Assembly: GCA_963842795.1 (NCBI GenBank)
Contig: CAWJHV010000010.1
Coordinates: forward strand, 62,001 to 126,000
DNA: 64,000 nt
From: WHSW01 sp963842795
GTDB taxonomy: Bacteria; Actinomycetota; Thermoleophilia; Solirubrobacterales; 70-9
Direction: 5' to 3'
The notes under the pieces are model-generated. The model searched no databases and was not told where the DNA came from. It worked only from the letters and a program-made list of their open reading frames with translations. Position 1 is the stretch's first letter. Each line of letters starts with the position of its first letter. Below, piece after piece: positions 1 to 9,222 of this stretch. The translations under genes and the position numbers were made by a program.

Positions 1-101
1 CGGTCCGATCCGAAGGCCCCCCGCGCCAGCCCCACGCCAACATCCTGCACCGCCGGCGTCACACCCAGCGCGAGATCAGCCACATCGGCCGGCCCCCCCA
101 C
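1..101 (-). CDS. Possible 5' end of an unknown gene (partial)
   Basis: From a GTG at 99-101 an open frame runs left off the window edge and begins V-G-G-P-A-D-V-A-D-L-A-L-G-V-T-P. A purine-rich GGGGAGGAG lies only three bases upstream, which is close for a ribosome site. I do not recognise the 33 visible residues. Support is limited to an open GC-rich frame with a plausible start; it could be chance. Confidence 0.3.
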   Translation of the reverse strand, partial: MGGPADVADLALGVTPAVQDVGVGLARGAFGSD

Positions 102-112
102 CCACTCCTCCC

Positions 113-140
113 CTTACTGCCAAGCAACGGCCGGCGTCGC
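113..140. repeat. 28-bp interspersed repeat, copy 1
   Basis: This 28-base segment, beginning CTTACTGCCAAGC and ending CCGGCGTCGC, matches 35277-35304 with a single mismatch. The second copy is one end of the inverted-repeat element at 35 kb. Here no partner inverted copy is visible, so this may be a solo end or a fragment of the same family. The sub-motif ACGGCCGGCGTCG occurs again at 166-178. Confidence 0.6.
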
Positions 141-193
141 GCCAAACGCCGGGGCGGTCACGCCGACGGCCGGCGTCGGACGGCGTGCTCGCG

Positions 194-541
194 CTACCCG
201 TCGCCGAGCGCCCGCCTGCTCGCCCAGCCCTGGTAGCGGGCGCGGCGGCGTGCGACCGCGAGGTCTTCGGGCGGCAGGCTCGGATGGATCGTCTTCGAGC
301 GGGCGTGGGGGCCGTCGTAGTGCTTGATCACGTACGCCCGCAGCGTCGCCCGGTGCGCATGGCAGGCGTAGAGGTTGCGGCCGTAGGGGCCGCGCCCGTG
401 CCAGATCAGCCACCCGGCCGGGCCGCAGTCGACGTACTGGCCGAACCGGTAGTGCAGGAGCTGGCGCTCGATGCTGATCTGGGTCAGCTGATCGGGCTCG
501 GCCCGGCAGAACTCGCACCTGAAGATCAGGCGACAAGGCAC
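194..541 (-). CDS. Hypothetical protein with Cys/His zinc-ligand pattern
   Basis: Small protein of 115 residues starting at GTG. It carries CEFC (residues 9-12), Cys39 and CHAH (60-63), a spacing that looks like a zinc site, in a Tyr/Arg/His-rich chain with no membrane segment or signal peptide. I do not recognise the family. TAGGGT six bases before the start is a likely -10 element, so the mRNA may be leaderless. It is divergent from the DUF2127 gene with only 39 bases between starts. An overlapping frame on the other strand encodes nothing recognisable. Confidence 0.6.
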   Translation of the reverse strand: MPCRLIFRCEFCRAEPDQLTQISIERQLLHYRFGQYVDCGPAGWLIWHGRGPYGRNLYACHAHRATLRAYVIKHYDGPHARSKTIHPSLPPEDLAVARRRARYQGWASRRALGDG

Positions 542-547
542 GGGGCC

Positions 548-553
548 ACCCTA
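548..553 (-). promoter_or_regulatory. -10-like TAGGGT, leaderless promoter
   Basis: TAGGGT ends six bases before the GTG at 541, with no Shine-Dalgarno sequence between. This is the geometry expected when transcription starts at the start codon. Confidence 0.45.
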
Positions 554-568
554 GCGCGGGAGCCGTCG

Positions 569-574
569 TAGATT
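569..574 (+). promoter_or_regulatory. -10-like TAGATT, leaderless promoter
   Basis: TAGATT ends six bases before the GTG at 581 and there is no ribosome-binding site. It faces the TAGGGT of the opposite gene, making a compact divergent promoter pair. Confidence 0.45.
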
Positions 575-580
575 GTCGGC

Positions 581-1417
581 GTGCTGCCCGGGGTCGCCAA
601 GCCGAGCCGGTTCCGGCCCCGCTTCCACTACGAGCTCCTCGTCTGCGGCCTCAGCGGCCACGCGCTCGTCGGCCTCGACGCCGCCGAGCTGCGCCCGCAG
701 GACGCGCCGTTCGCCCGCGAGATGGACGGCGCGCGCTGGCATCGCTGCCTGCGCTGCGACAGCTGGCTGCCGTTCGCCCACCCGGCCAGCCCCGCGACCC
801 GCCACCCCCCGGCGCGGGAGGAGATCGAGCTGCCGCTGCGAGGCAAGCCGCTGCGCGACAAGATCGTCCTGCGGGCGATCGCGGTCGACCGCGCGCTGCA
901 CTTCCTGATCCTCGCGGCGCTCGCGCTCGGCGTCTTCCTGGTCGCCGGGCACGAGGTCGACCTGCGCGACAAGTTCTACGCGGTGCTCGGCGCCCTGCAC
1001 GGCGGCCTCGGCGGGCCGACCGACGACTCCGGCGGCGGCTTCGTCGGTGAGATCGACGACTTCCTCAACCTGCCCGCGGACAAGTTGAAGCTGATCGGCG
1101 CCGCGCTCGGCGCCTACGCGCTGCTGCAGGCGACCGAGGGGGTCGGGCTGTGGTTGCAGAGGCGCTGGGCCGAGTACCTCGCCGTGCTCTCGACGTCGGC
1201 GTTCCTGCCGATCGAGATCTACGAGCTCGTCGACCGCGTCACCGTGCTCAAGGTCACGGCGCTGATCGTCAACATCGCGATCCTCGTCTACCTGCTGTTC
1301 GCCAAGCGCCTGTTCGGGCTCCGCGGCGGCGCGGCAGCCGACGAGGCGCTGCGCGAGCGCGACCTCGGTTGGGAGGCCCTGGCCGAGAACGCGCCAGAGG
1401 CGACGGTGCGCGCCTGA
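581..1417 (+). CDS. DUF2127 family integral membrane protein
   Basis: Protein of 278 residues. The soluble N-terminal third contains a C-x2-C pair (HRCLRC, Cys56 and Cys59) that could bind zinc. Hydrophobic segments follow at about 105-123, 170-190, 196-215 and near 222-242, the last ending in a positively charged loop. The order of segments and the phrase FLPIEIYELVDR in the third helix are typical of DUF2127 proteins, whose function is unknown. GTG start chosen because it lies just after the TAGATT hexamer. It stands alone between divergent and convergent neighbours. Confidence 0.75.
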   Translation: MLPGVAKPSRFRPRFHYELLVCGLSGHALVGLDAAELRPQDAPFAREMDGARWHRCLRCDSWLPFAHPASPATRHPPAREEIELPLRGKPLRDKIVLRAIAVDRALHFLILAALALGVFLVAGHEVDLRDKFYAVLGALHGGLGGPTDDSGGGFVGEIDDFLNLPADKLKLIGAALGAYALLQATEGVGLWLQRRWAEYLAVLSTSAFLPIEIYELVDRVTVLKVTALIVNIAILVYLLFAKRLFGLRGGAAADEALRERDLGWEALAENAPEATVRA

Positions 1418-1421
1418 GCGA

Positions 1422-2363
1422 TCAGCCGCCGCCGGGCCAGGCTGCGGCGATCTCGGCCACGTGGCGGTCGTCGGTGCCGCAGCAGCCGCCGAGCACATTG
1501 ATCCGCGGCAGCCGCTCGCCCAGCGCCGCGTAGCGGGCGCCGAGGTCGGCCGGATCGCCGTCGTCGAGCTCCGGCGCCTCGTCGAGCTCGGCGTGGCTCA
1601 TGGTCGAGGCGTTCGCCCGCAGGCCACGGATCCGCTCGGTCCAGGGCTCGCCCGGCGCGAGCACCGCGTCGAAGTGGGTCGGGTGAGCGCAGTTGAGCAT
1701 CACGTAGTCGGCCGCCCGGCCGGTGCGCTCGTCGAGCTCGGCGATCGCCTCGCCCAGCTCCTGGCCGCTGGGTAGGCGGCCGTCGGTCTCGAGCGTGAAC
1801 GAGATCGCGACCGGCATCCCGGCGGCCGCCGCGGCCTCGGTGATCCCGATCGCCTCATCGACGTAGGTCATCGTGATCGCCGTGACCATCTCGGCCTCGG
1901 TCTCGGCGAAGATCTCGATCTGGCTCGAGTGGTAGTCGCGCGCGGCCTCGGCGGAGAGGATCTCGTCCGGGTCGTAGCCGTCGCCCTGGGGCCCGACGCA
2001 GCCGCTGATCACCACCGGCCGCGGGCCGCCGTGCGACTCGCGCAGCTCCTCCATCAGCGAGATCGCCTTGCGGTTGAGCCGCGCGAGCTGGTCCTTCGAG
2101 TACCCGAGCTCGGCCGCCCAACGGGGGCTCGCGCGCCAGGTGGGGCTCTCGAGCACGAAGCCGGCGTCGTGGGCGCGGGCCAGGGCCAGGTAGGGCTGGT
2201 AGTAACGGCGCAGCGCCGCGGTCCCGCGCTCGTCGTCGAGCAGGGTGAAGGCGGCGAAGGCCGGCAGGTCGAAGCCCTGGCGGAAGATCAGCGTCGTCTC
2301 GAGCCCACCGTCGGTGAGGAACAGCCCTCCGTCGAGCTGCGGCAGATGATCGCGAGCTGCCAT
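1422..2363 (-). CDS. mmuM: Homocysteine S-methyltransferase
   Basis: Transfers a methyl group, usually from S-methylmethionine or S-adenosylmethionine, to homocysteine to make methionine. The 313-residue chain is one TIM barrel. The three zinc-ligand cysteines of the family are visible as Cys225 (MLNCAHP) and Cys294/Cys295 (LGGCCGTDDRH), and the N-terminal TDGGLETTL is the family's first strand. Length fits MmuM/Mht1 and not the much longer MetH. The gene is monocistronic, divergent from the CoA-transferase genes by 74 bases and convergent with the DUF2127 gene. Confidence 0.88.
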   Translation of the reverse strand: MAARDHLPQLDGGLFLTDGGLETTLIFRQGFDLPAFAAFTLLDDERGTAALRRYYQPYLALARAHDAGFVLESPTWRASPRWAAELGYSKDQLARLNRKAISLMEELRESHGGPRPVVISGCVGPQGDGYDPDEILSAEAARDYHSSQIEIFAETEAEMVTAITMTYVDEAIGITEAAAAAGMPVAISFTLETDGRLPSGQELGEAIAELDERTGRAADYVMLNCAHPTHFDAVLAPGEPWTERIRGLRANASTMSHAELDEAPELDDGDPADLGARYAALGERLPRINVLGGCCGTDDRHVAEIAAAWPGGG

Positions 2364-2423
2364 CGGCGCGTCGCCGACAGCCTATTCGCTCGCCCGATCG
2401 GCTCGACGAAGCCACCGCGCGGC

Positions 2424-2429
2424 TACTGT
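2424..2429 (+). promoter_or_regulatory. -10-like TACTGT, leaderless promoter
   Basis: TACTGT ends eight bases before ATG 2438 without an intervening ribosome site. It overlaps an in-frame TTG (2429), which argues that ATG 2438 is the real start. Confidence 0.45.
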
Positions 2430-2437
2430 TGGCCGCC

Positions 2438-3280
2438 ATGAGTCTCGCCCCGAGCGACGGGCGCGCCCACGAGCCGCCGCCGGTGCTCGAGCTCGCCGAC
2501 GCGGTCGAGCGGCTGAGCGCCGACGGCCAGTCGGTGGCCTTGGAGGGCTTCACGCATCTGATCCCGTTCGCGGCCGCGCACGAGCTGATCCGTCGCGGGC
2601 GCCGCGACCTGACCCTGATCCGGATGACCCCCGACGTCGTCTACGACCAGCTGATCGGGGTGGGCATGGTCTCGGAGCTGGTCTTCTCCTACGGCGGCAA
2701 TCCCGGGGTCGGCTCCCTGCACCGGTTCCGCGACGCGGTCGAGAACGGGTGGCCGCGGCCCCTGCGGACGATCGAGCACTCGCACGCCGGGATGGCGAAC
2801 GCCTATGTGGCGGGCGCCTCGCGACTTCCGTTCGGCGTGTTGCGCGGCTATCGCGGCACCGACCTGGCCGAGACCAACGACGACGTCGCCACCATCGCCT
2901 GCCCGTTCACCGGCGAGGAGCTGAGCGCGGTGCGGGCCCTGTGCCCGGATCTCACGGTGATCCACGCGCAGCAGGCCGACCGACGGGGCAACGTCATGCT
3001 CTGGGGCCTCGTCGGGGTGCAAAAGGAGGCGGCGCTGGCGGCCGAGCGGGTCCTGGTCACGGTCGAGGAGCTGGTCGACGCGCTCGAGCCGCGCCCCAAC
3101 GCGATCGTGCTCCCCGCCTGGACGGTGAGCGCGATCAGCGTCGTCCCGGGTGGCGCCCACCCCTCCTACGCGGCCGGCTACTCGACCCGCGACAACGACT
3201 TCTACCTCGCGTGGGACGAGATCTCGCGCGATCGCGACCGCTTTACCGCCTGGATCGACGAGGAGGTGCGCGGTGTCTGA
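2438..3280 (+). CDS. CoA-transferase family I, alpha subunit
   Basis: Alpha subunit of a heteromeric acyl-CoA:carboxylate CoA-transferase of the glutaconate CoA-transferase (GctA) type. Family features include the N-terminal SVALEGFTHLIPFAAAHELIRRG, the YGGNPGVGS segment and IHAQQADRRGN in the second half. The true acyl substrate cannot be read from sequence. The ATG at 2438 is preferred to TTG 2429. The stop overlaps the start of the beta-subunit gene by eight bases (GTGTCTGA), so the two are translationally coupled. Confidence 0.83.
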   Translation: MSLAPSDGRAHEPPPVLELADAVERLSADGQSVALEGFTHLIPFAAAHELIRRGRRDLTLIRMTPDVVYDQLIGVGMVSELVFSYGGNPGVGSLHRFRDAVENGWPRPLRTIEHSHAGMANAYVAGASRLPFGVLRGYRGTDLAETNDDVATIACPFTGEELSAVRALCPDLTVIHAQQADRRGNVMLWGLVGVQKEAALAAERVLVTVEELVDALEPRPNAIVLPAWTVSAISVVPGGAHPSYAAGYSTRDNDFYLAWDEISRDRDRFTAWIDEEVRGV

Positions 3281-3998
3281 GCCCGAGGCGAAGCCGGAGG
3301 AGGTGATGACGATCAACGCCGCCCGCGGCCTTCGCGACGGCGAGGTCTGCCTGGTCGGCGTCGGGCCGCCGAACGCGGCCGTCAACCTCGCGCGCCGGCT
3401 GCACGCCCCCAACTGCGTGCTCGTCTACGAGTCCGGCGCGATCGGCTCCAAGCCGGTCCGCCTGCCGCTCTCGATCGGCGACGACGACCTCGCCGAGACC
3501 GCCGACGCGATCGTCTCGGTGCCCGAGATGTTCAACTACTGGATCGGGGGCGGGAGGATCGACGTCGGCTTCCTCGGCGCCGCTCAGATCGACAGCCGCG
3601 GGCAGATCAACACCACGGTGATCGGCGACTACGCGGCGCCGAAGGTGCGCCTGCCGGGCGCCGGCGGCGCGCCCGAGATCGCGACCGCCGCCGGGCGGGT
3701 GATCGCGCTCCTGCCCCAGGCGCAGCGCTCGTTCGTGGCCGAGCTCGACTTCACCACGTCGACCAGCGGCGAGCCCGGCGCGGATCGGCGACCGATGGAG
3801 GTGATCACCGATCTCGGCGTCCTCGAGCGCGATCCCGACGACGGCGAGCTGGTGCTCACCGCGCTGCACGGCGAGACGACGCTCGACGAGGCGCGCAAGG
3901 CGACCGGCTGGCCGCTGCGGGCGGTCGACGAGCCGCGGCGCACCCCGCCCCCGAGCGCCGAGGAGCTGCGCACCCTGCGCGAGCTCCGTGCCCGCTGA
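3273..3998 (+). CDS. CoA-transferase family I, beta subunit
   Basis: Beta subunit partner of the preceding gene. In this family the beta chain supplies the glutamate that forms the glutamyl-CoA thioester; here it is Glu53 in VYESGAIG. The remainder (MFNYWIGGGRIDVGFLGAAQID, then GxxGNxNTT-like QINTTVIG) is typical of GctB-like proteins, and 241 residues is a normal length. GTG 3273 lies inside the end of the alpha gene; an internal ATG at 3306 is the alternative. No neighbouring dehydratase or thiolase indicates the pathway. Confidence 0.82.
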   Translation: MSEPEAKPEEVMTINAARGLRDGEVCLVGVGPPNAAVNLARRLHAPNCVLVYESGAIGSKPVRLPLSIGDDDLAETADAIVSVPEMFNYWIGGGRIDVGFLGAAQIDSRGQINTTVIGDYAAPKVRLPGAGGAPEIATAAGRVIALLPQAQRSFVAELDFTTSTSGEPGADRRPMEVITDLGVLERDPDDGELVLTALHGETTLDEARKATGWPLRAVDEPRRTPPPSAEELRTLRELRAR

Positions 3999-4046
3999 CG
4001 CCCCGGCCACGGCTCGAACCGCCGTGGGCGAGCGCCAGCGCCAGGC

Positions 4047-5354
<1,308 letters not shown>

Positions 5355-5373
5355 AGCCGGATTGATTATGGCG

Positions 5374-6096
5374 TCAGGCCGCGTAGCGCCGGTTCGCCCC
5401 GTACATATGCACCGCCGTGCACATCTCCGCGAGCCGCGAGACGGTCCGCAGGCCGATCTGCTCCTCGAGGTCGTCCACGGGCATGTTCGTGGTCACGATC
5501 ATCGACCGGTTCATCGCGTAGCGCTCGTCGACGATCGCGTAGAGCTGCTCGAGGACCCAGTCGCTCTTCTTCTCGGCCCCGAGGTCGTCGATGTGGAGCA
5601 GGTCCACGGAGGTCAGCCGGCGGAAGAACTCCAGGTAGGAGAGCTCACCCGCGTCGCCGTCGTAGGTGCGGCGGATCCTCGCCAGCAGCCGGGGCAACGA
5701 GTAGATCGCGACCGAGTGTCCCGCCTCGATCGCCTGCTTGGAGACGAGCATCGCGAGCGTCGTCTTGCCGGTGCCCACGTCGCCCTCGAGCCAGAGCCCG
5801 CGGCCGTCGGCGATCTTCGACTCGAGGTCGTCGATGAACTCGAGCACCGCCGTGACCGCGAGCCGGCGCTGAGGGTCGCGGGCCATATCGGAGACCGGCG
5901 GCCGGTCGAGGCCCACCCCCTGGTACTTGGTCGGCAGCACGGTGCGCACCCCGCGGGTGCGGGCCTGGGCAACGCGGCGCTCGCGACAGTCGCAGGCACG
6001 GGCGAGATCGTCGTCGACGATCCAGCCACTGCCGTCGCAGGCGCCGAGCGGGCAGCTGCGCGGCAGCTCCTGCACCTTGGCGCTAGACATCGGCAT
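5374..6096 (-). CDS. DnaC/DnaI-like AAA+ helicase loader
   Basis: AAA+ ATPase of 240 residues in the DnaC/DnaI/IstB-type loader family. An N-terminal four-cysteine cluster (Cys15, Cys20, Cys35, Cys37) resembles the zinc-binding head of DnaI-like loaders. Walker A is GDVGTGKTT (105-113), Walker B LLHIDDLG (166-173), sensor 1 VTTNMP (201-206), and GLRTVSRL (215-222) supplies arginine-finger candidates. It overlaps the end of dnaB by 14 bases, which strongly suggests it loads this DnaB. IstB itself is unlikely because there is no transposase partner. Confidence 0.82.
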   Translation of the reverse strand: MPMSSAKVQELPRSCPLGACDGSGWIVDDDLARACDCRERRVAQARTRGVRTVLPTKYQGVGLDRPPVSDMARDPQRRLAVTAVLEFIDDLESKIADGRGLWLEGDVGTGKTTLAMLVSKQAIEAGHSVAIYSLPRLLARIRRTYDGDAGELSYLEFFRRLTSVDLLHIDDLGAEKKSDWVLEQLYAIVDERYAMNRSMIVTTNMPVDDLEEQIGLRTVSRLAEMCTAVHMYGANRRYAA

Positions 6097-7537
6097 CCGC
6101 GGCGTCGACCAGCGGCGGCCCGTCGCCGGTGAACTGCGCCAGATCGCGGTCGGCGCGCGAGATGCTGCTGAACGACGCGTACTTCTCCAGGAAGGCGAGC
6201 TGCACGGTGTCGATCGGGCCGTTGCGGTTCTTGCGCACGATCAGCTCGGCGACGCCCTCGAGCTTCGCCCGCTCGGCCTCGTCGACGTCGTCGTCGCCGA
6301 AGTTCTTGTAGTAGTCCTCGCGGTAGATGAAGGCGACCAGGTCGGCGTCCTGCTCGAGGTTCCCGGACTCGCGCAGGTCGGAGAGGATCGGCCGCTTGTC
6401 GCGCCCGGTGCGCTGCTCAGGCGCCCGCGAGAGCTGGCTCAGGGCGATCACCGGGACCTTGAGCTCGCGGGCGAGCAGCTTCAGCCCGCGGCTCATCTGG
6501 CCGACCTGCTCGACCCGGTTCGCGCGCGTGTCCTCGGCCCGCATGAGCTGGATGTAGTCGATGATGATCAGCGCCAGGCCGCCCTTGCCGGCCGTGTGCT
6601 CCTGGGCGTGCAGCCGACGCGCCTTCGCCCGCAGGTCGAGGCTCGTGAGATCCGCGGACTCGTCGATCCACAGCGGGCTGTCCTCGAGCTCGTTGCAGAC
6701 CTGGAGCACCTTCGACCAGTCGCGATCGGTGACCTGGCCCTTGCGGAGCTTGTCGCTCGAGATCCGGGACCGCTTGGCGATCAGCCGCTGGGCCAGCTCG
6801 GAATCCGACATCTCGAGCGAGAAGAAGGCGACGGGGCGTTTCTCCTTGACCGCCACGTGCTCGGCGATGTTCGCGACCAGGCCGGACTTGCCCATGCCCG
6901 GGCGGGCGGCGAGGATGATGAGGTTGCCGGGCTGAAAGCCGCCCGTGATCCGGTCGAGGTCGGCGAATCCCGACGGCGTGCCGGTGACCTCCGCGGTCCC
7001 GTTGGCGAGCTCCTCGAGCCGATCGACCTCGCGCGAGAGGATCTCCTTGAGCACGTGGAAGTCTTCGGCCTGCTCCTCGTGGGCGACGTTGAACAGCAGC
7101 TTCTCGGCCCGCTCGGCGAGCTGCTGGGGCTCACCCTCGTGCTCGTGGACCGACCTCTGGATCGTCTGCGACGCCGTCAGCAGCCGGCGCAGGAGCGAGT
7201 TCTGCTGCACGATCCGCGCGTAGTGGCGGGCGTTGCCCGGCACCGGCACGGTCGAGGCGAGGTTGGAGACCCCCTCCCGCCCGCCGGCCTCCTCGAGCTC
7301 CCCCTGCTGGGCGAGCAGCTCGGAGACGGTGAGCGCGTCGACCGGCTCGCTGCGCTCGTACAGGCGCCTGATCGCGCGGAAGACGATCCGGTGGCGCTCG
7401 CGGTAGAAGTCCTCCTCGGTCAGCCGGACGTCGAGGATCACCGGGTTCATCGCCGACTCGGAGACCATCAGCGCCCCGAGCACCGACGCCTCGGCCTCGA
7501 GGTTCTGCGGCGGGACGTGGGCGGTCGCGGCTTCCAT
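6083..7537 (-). CDS. dnaB: Replicative DNA helicase DnaB
   Basis: Hexameric 5'-3' helicase of the replication fork. ATG 7537 gives 484 residues starting MEAATAHVPPQNLEAEASVLG, the standard DnaB opening; a longer in-frame extension upstream has no family similarity. The N-terminal domain (about 1-120) is followed by a linker and a RecA-like C-terminal domain with Walker A ARPGMGKS, Walker B LIIIDYIQLM and the late SQLSRAPEQR and NRNGPIDTVQL motifs. No intein is present. Its 3' end overlaps the loader gene. Confidence 0.96.
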   Translation of the reverse strand: MEAATAHVPPQNLEAEASVLGALMVSESAMNPVILDVRLTEEDFYRERHRIVFRAIRRLYERSEPVDALTVSELLAQQGELEEAGGREGVSNLASTVPVPGNARHYARIVQQNSLLRRLLTASQTIQRSVHEHEGEPQQLAERAEKLLFNVAHEEQAEDFHVLKEILSREVDRLEELANGTAEVTGTPSGFADLDRITGGFQPGNLIILAARPGMGKSGLVANIAEHVAVKEKRPVAFFSLEMSDSELAQRLIAKRSRISSDKLRKGQVTDRDWSKVLQVCNELEDSPLWIDESADLTSLDLRAKARRLHAQEHTAGKGGLALIIIDYIQLMRAEDTRANRVEQVGQMSRGLKLLARELKVPVIALSQLSRAPEQRTGRDKRPILSDLRESGNLEQDADLVAFIYREDYYKNFGDDDVDEAERAKLEGVAELIVRKNRNGPIDTVQLAFLEKYASFSSISRADRDLAQFTGDGPPLVDAADADV

Positions 7538-7677
7538 TCGTGTCTGGTTTAGAGGGCCTCGCGGCGGCAAAATCGCCCCGCGGACTGCCCGCCCCCACCA
7601 AACCACACGCCGCGGCGCGGCGCGGCGGTGTTCCCGCTAACTACGGACGATCTGGTACGCGCGGCGGATGGGAACGC

Positions 7678-7699
7678 GTTCGGCGGCTCGCCGCCGAAC
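7678..7699 (-). terminator. Hairpin just after rplI
   Basis: A perfect 9-bp stem (GTTCGGCGG / CCGCCGAAC) with a CTCG loop begins four bases after the rplI stop codon. It lacks a T-tract, so it could be a non-canonical terminator, an mRNA 3'-end stabiliser or an attenuator ahead of dnaB. Confidence 0.5.
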
Positions 7700-7703
7700 G
7701 GGG

Positions 7704-8156
7704 CTACTTCGCCTCGGCGACGATCGTCTTCACGGCGGCGGTCGCGCCACCGGCGAGCTCGACCTCGACCATGTACGTGCCGATCTCGCGGATCGGCTCA
7801 TCGAGGCGGATCTTCTTGCGCTCGATCTTGAGGCCGCGGGCGTCGGCAATCGCGTCGGCGATCTCGGCGCTGGTGACCGAGCCGTAGAGCTTGCCGTCCT
7901 CGCCCGCGCGGTGCTGGATCGTCAGCACCGTCTTGGCAAGCAGCGCTGCCGTCTGCTCGGCGCGGTCGGCGGCCTCCTGGGCGGCCCGCTCGGCGGCCTC
8001 GCGGCGCCGCTGCGCCTCCTCCAGCGAGCGCTGGGTGGCCGGCAGGGCAAGCTTGCGGGGCTGCAGGTAGTTGCGCAGGTAGCCGGGCGAGACGTCGACC
8101 GCGTCGCCGGCCTCGCCGAGGTCAGCGACGTCCTTGAGCAGGATCGCCTGAGCCAT
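7704..8156 (-). CDS. rplI: 50S ribosomal protein bL9
   Basis: Binds 23S rRNA at the base of the L1 stalk. The 150-residue protein begins MAQAILLKDVADLGEAGD, has the GYLRNYLQPRKLA signature, a long Ala/Glu/Arg helix connecting the two domains (about 45-75) and the C-terminal domain GKLYGSVTSAEIADAI. Follows rpsR by nine bases in the standard rpsF-ssb-rpsR-rplI order. Confidence 0.97.
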   Translation of the reverse strand: MAQAILLKDVADLGEAGDAVDVSPGYLRNYLQPRKLALPATQRSLEEAQRRREAAERAAQEAADRAEQTAALLAKTVLTIQHRAGEDGKLYGSVTSAEIADAIADARGLKIERKKIRLDEPIREIGTYMVEVELAGGATAAVKTIVAEAK

Positions 8157-8165
8157 CGGCCTGGC

Positions 8166-8444
8166 CTACCGCTCGCCGACGTACGGGAGCAGTGCCAGCT
8201 CGCGCGCCCGGCGAATCGCCAGGCCGAGCTGCTGCTGGTGGCGGCGCGAGAGGCCCGTGACGCGGCGAGAGCGCACCTTGCCGCGGTCGGAGATGAACCG
8301 CCGCAGCGTCGCCAGATCCTTGTAGTCGATGTTCTCGACGTTGATCCGGGTGTATTTGCGCGGCCGGTAGCGGTCGCTGAAGCGACCGCCGCGGCGCGGG
8401 CCGCGACTCGCCTGCTGTGGCTGGGCACGCTGCTTGCGGGCCAT
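8166..8444 (-). CDS. rpsR: 30S ribosomal protein bS18
   Basis: Small-subunit protein that pairs with bS6 on the platform. It has 92 residues: a basic Gln/Arg-rich N-terminal extension, then YTRINVENIDYKDLATLRRF and the RRHQQQLGLAIRRAREL RNA-binding helix typical of S18. No CXXC motif is present, so this is the zinc-free form. A gap of 196 bases separates it from ssb. Confidence 0.97.
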   Translation of the reverse strand: MARKQRAQPQQASRGPRRGGRFSDRYRPRKYTRINVENIDYKDLATLRRFISDRGKVRSRRVTGLSRRHQQQLGLAIRRARELALLPYVGER

Positions 8445-8519
8445 CAGCCGCGAACCTGGTTATCGAAAGAGCTGGTCATCTCGCGCAAACGCGCCGCCTC
8501 CGGGCGACGCGAATGCGGA

Positions 8520-8525
8520 ATTCTA
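8520..8525 (-). promoter_or_regulatory. Possible internal -10 (TAGAAT) for rpsR-rplI
   Basis: TAGAAT in the 196-base ssb-rpsR gap differs from TATAAT at one position and points toward rpsR, 75 bases away. No good -35 partner is visible, so this is tentative. Confidence 0.25.
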
Positions 8526-8630
8526 GCTATCCACGCTTCAGAGGAGCGAGAGCCAAGGGGGGCAAGGAAGCAGGGAGCGTGGCGTGCTCCGCACGCGAGC
8601 GACCATGACGCCGCCCCGCGCCGGCTATCG

Positions 8631-8650
8631 CCCCTCTGAATCAGAAGGGG
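8631..8650 (-). other. Imperfect palindrome over the ssb stop codon
   Basis: CCCCTCTGAATCAGAAGGGG pairs nine bases with nine around a central A and one bulged A. It covers the ssb stop and may fold in the mRNA between ssb and rpsR. It could limit read-through or set relative expression of ssb and the two ribosomal proteins. Confidence 0.4.
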
Positions 8651-9117
8651 ATGTCGTCGTCGGATGCCCCGACCGCCGCCGGCTCCGGGCTGTCGAAGTC
8701 GGAGGTGTCGGCCGGGACGTCGGACTGGGCGTTGTAGCGATTGCCCGCCTGGGCCTCGCCGCCGCCGCCCCCGCTGTCGCGGCTGCCGAGGAACTGAACC
8801 GAGTTGGCGATGATCGAGACGGCCTGGCGCTTGCCCGAGCCATCCTTTGCCTCCCACTCGCGCCAGTCGAGGCGGCCCTCGACCGCCACCGGGCGGCCCT
8901 TGGAGAGGTAGGTCGAGCAGTTCTCGCCCTGGGCGCCGAAGACGGTGACGTCGAAGTAGTTGGGCTTGTCGACCCACTCGCCGCTCCCGTCCTTGCGCCG
9001 CGAGTTGACCGCCACCCTCATGTCGCACACGGGCATGCCGCTGCCGGTGCTGCGCAGCTCCGGGTCACGGGTCAGGTTGCCGGTGATCACGACCACGTTC
9101 ATGTTGCTTGCCGCCAC
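8641..9117 (-). CDS. ssb: Single-stranded DNA-binding protein
   Basis: Coats ssDNA in replication, repair and recombination. OB fold at residues 1-110 with VVVITGNLTRDPELR and the SKGRPVAVEGRLDWREWE strand, then a glycine-rich, disordered linker, then the acidic tip DDDIPF that recruits partner enzymes. Starts with GTG at 9117; ATG 9102 (MNVVVITG) is an alternative. Its place between rpsF and rpsR is the classic arrangement for the essential SSB. Confidence 0.96.
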   Translation of the reverse strand: MAASNMNVVVITGNLTRDPELRSTGSGMPVCDMRVAVNSRRKDGSGEWVDKPNYFDVTVFGAQGENCSTYLSKGRPVAVEGRLDWREWEAKDGSGKRQAVSIIANSVQFLGSRDSGGGGGEAQAGNRYNAQSDVPADTSDFDSPEPAAVGASDDDIPF

Positions 9118-9222
9118 TTGAATCAGCCCTCTCTCGAGATTCGTTTGATCGCCTTGCAGTCTAAGACCGCGCTCGGCGCGTTCTCGCCCCCCGGGAGCCG
9201 CAAACGACGCAAGCTGCGGGGT

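Noticed and set aside
113..190. Possible CRISPR-like short repeats (ACGGCCGGCGTCG twice)
   Set aside because: Only two copies with irregular spacing, no spacers of uniform length and no cas genes.
5374..6096. IstB-type transposition helper
   Set aside because: No IstA-like transposase or inverted repeats flank it, and it overlaps dnaB.
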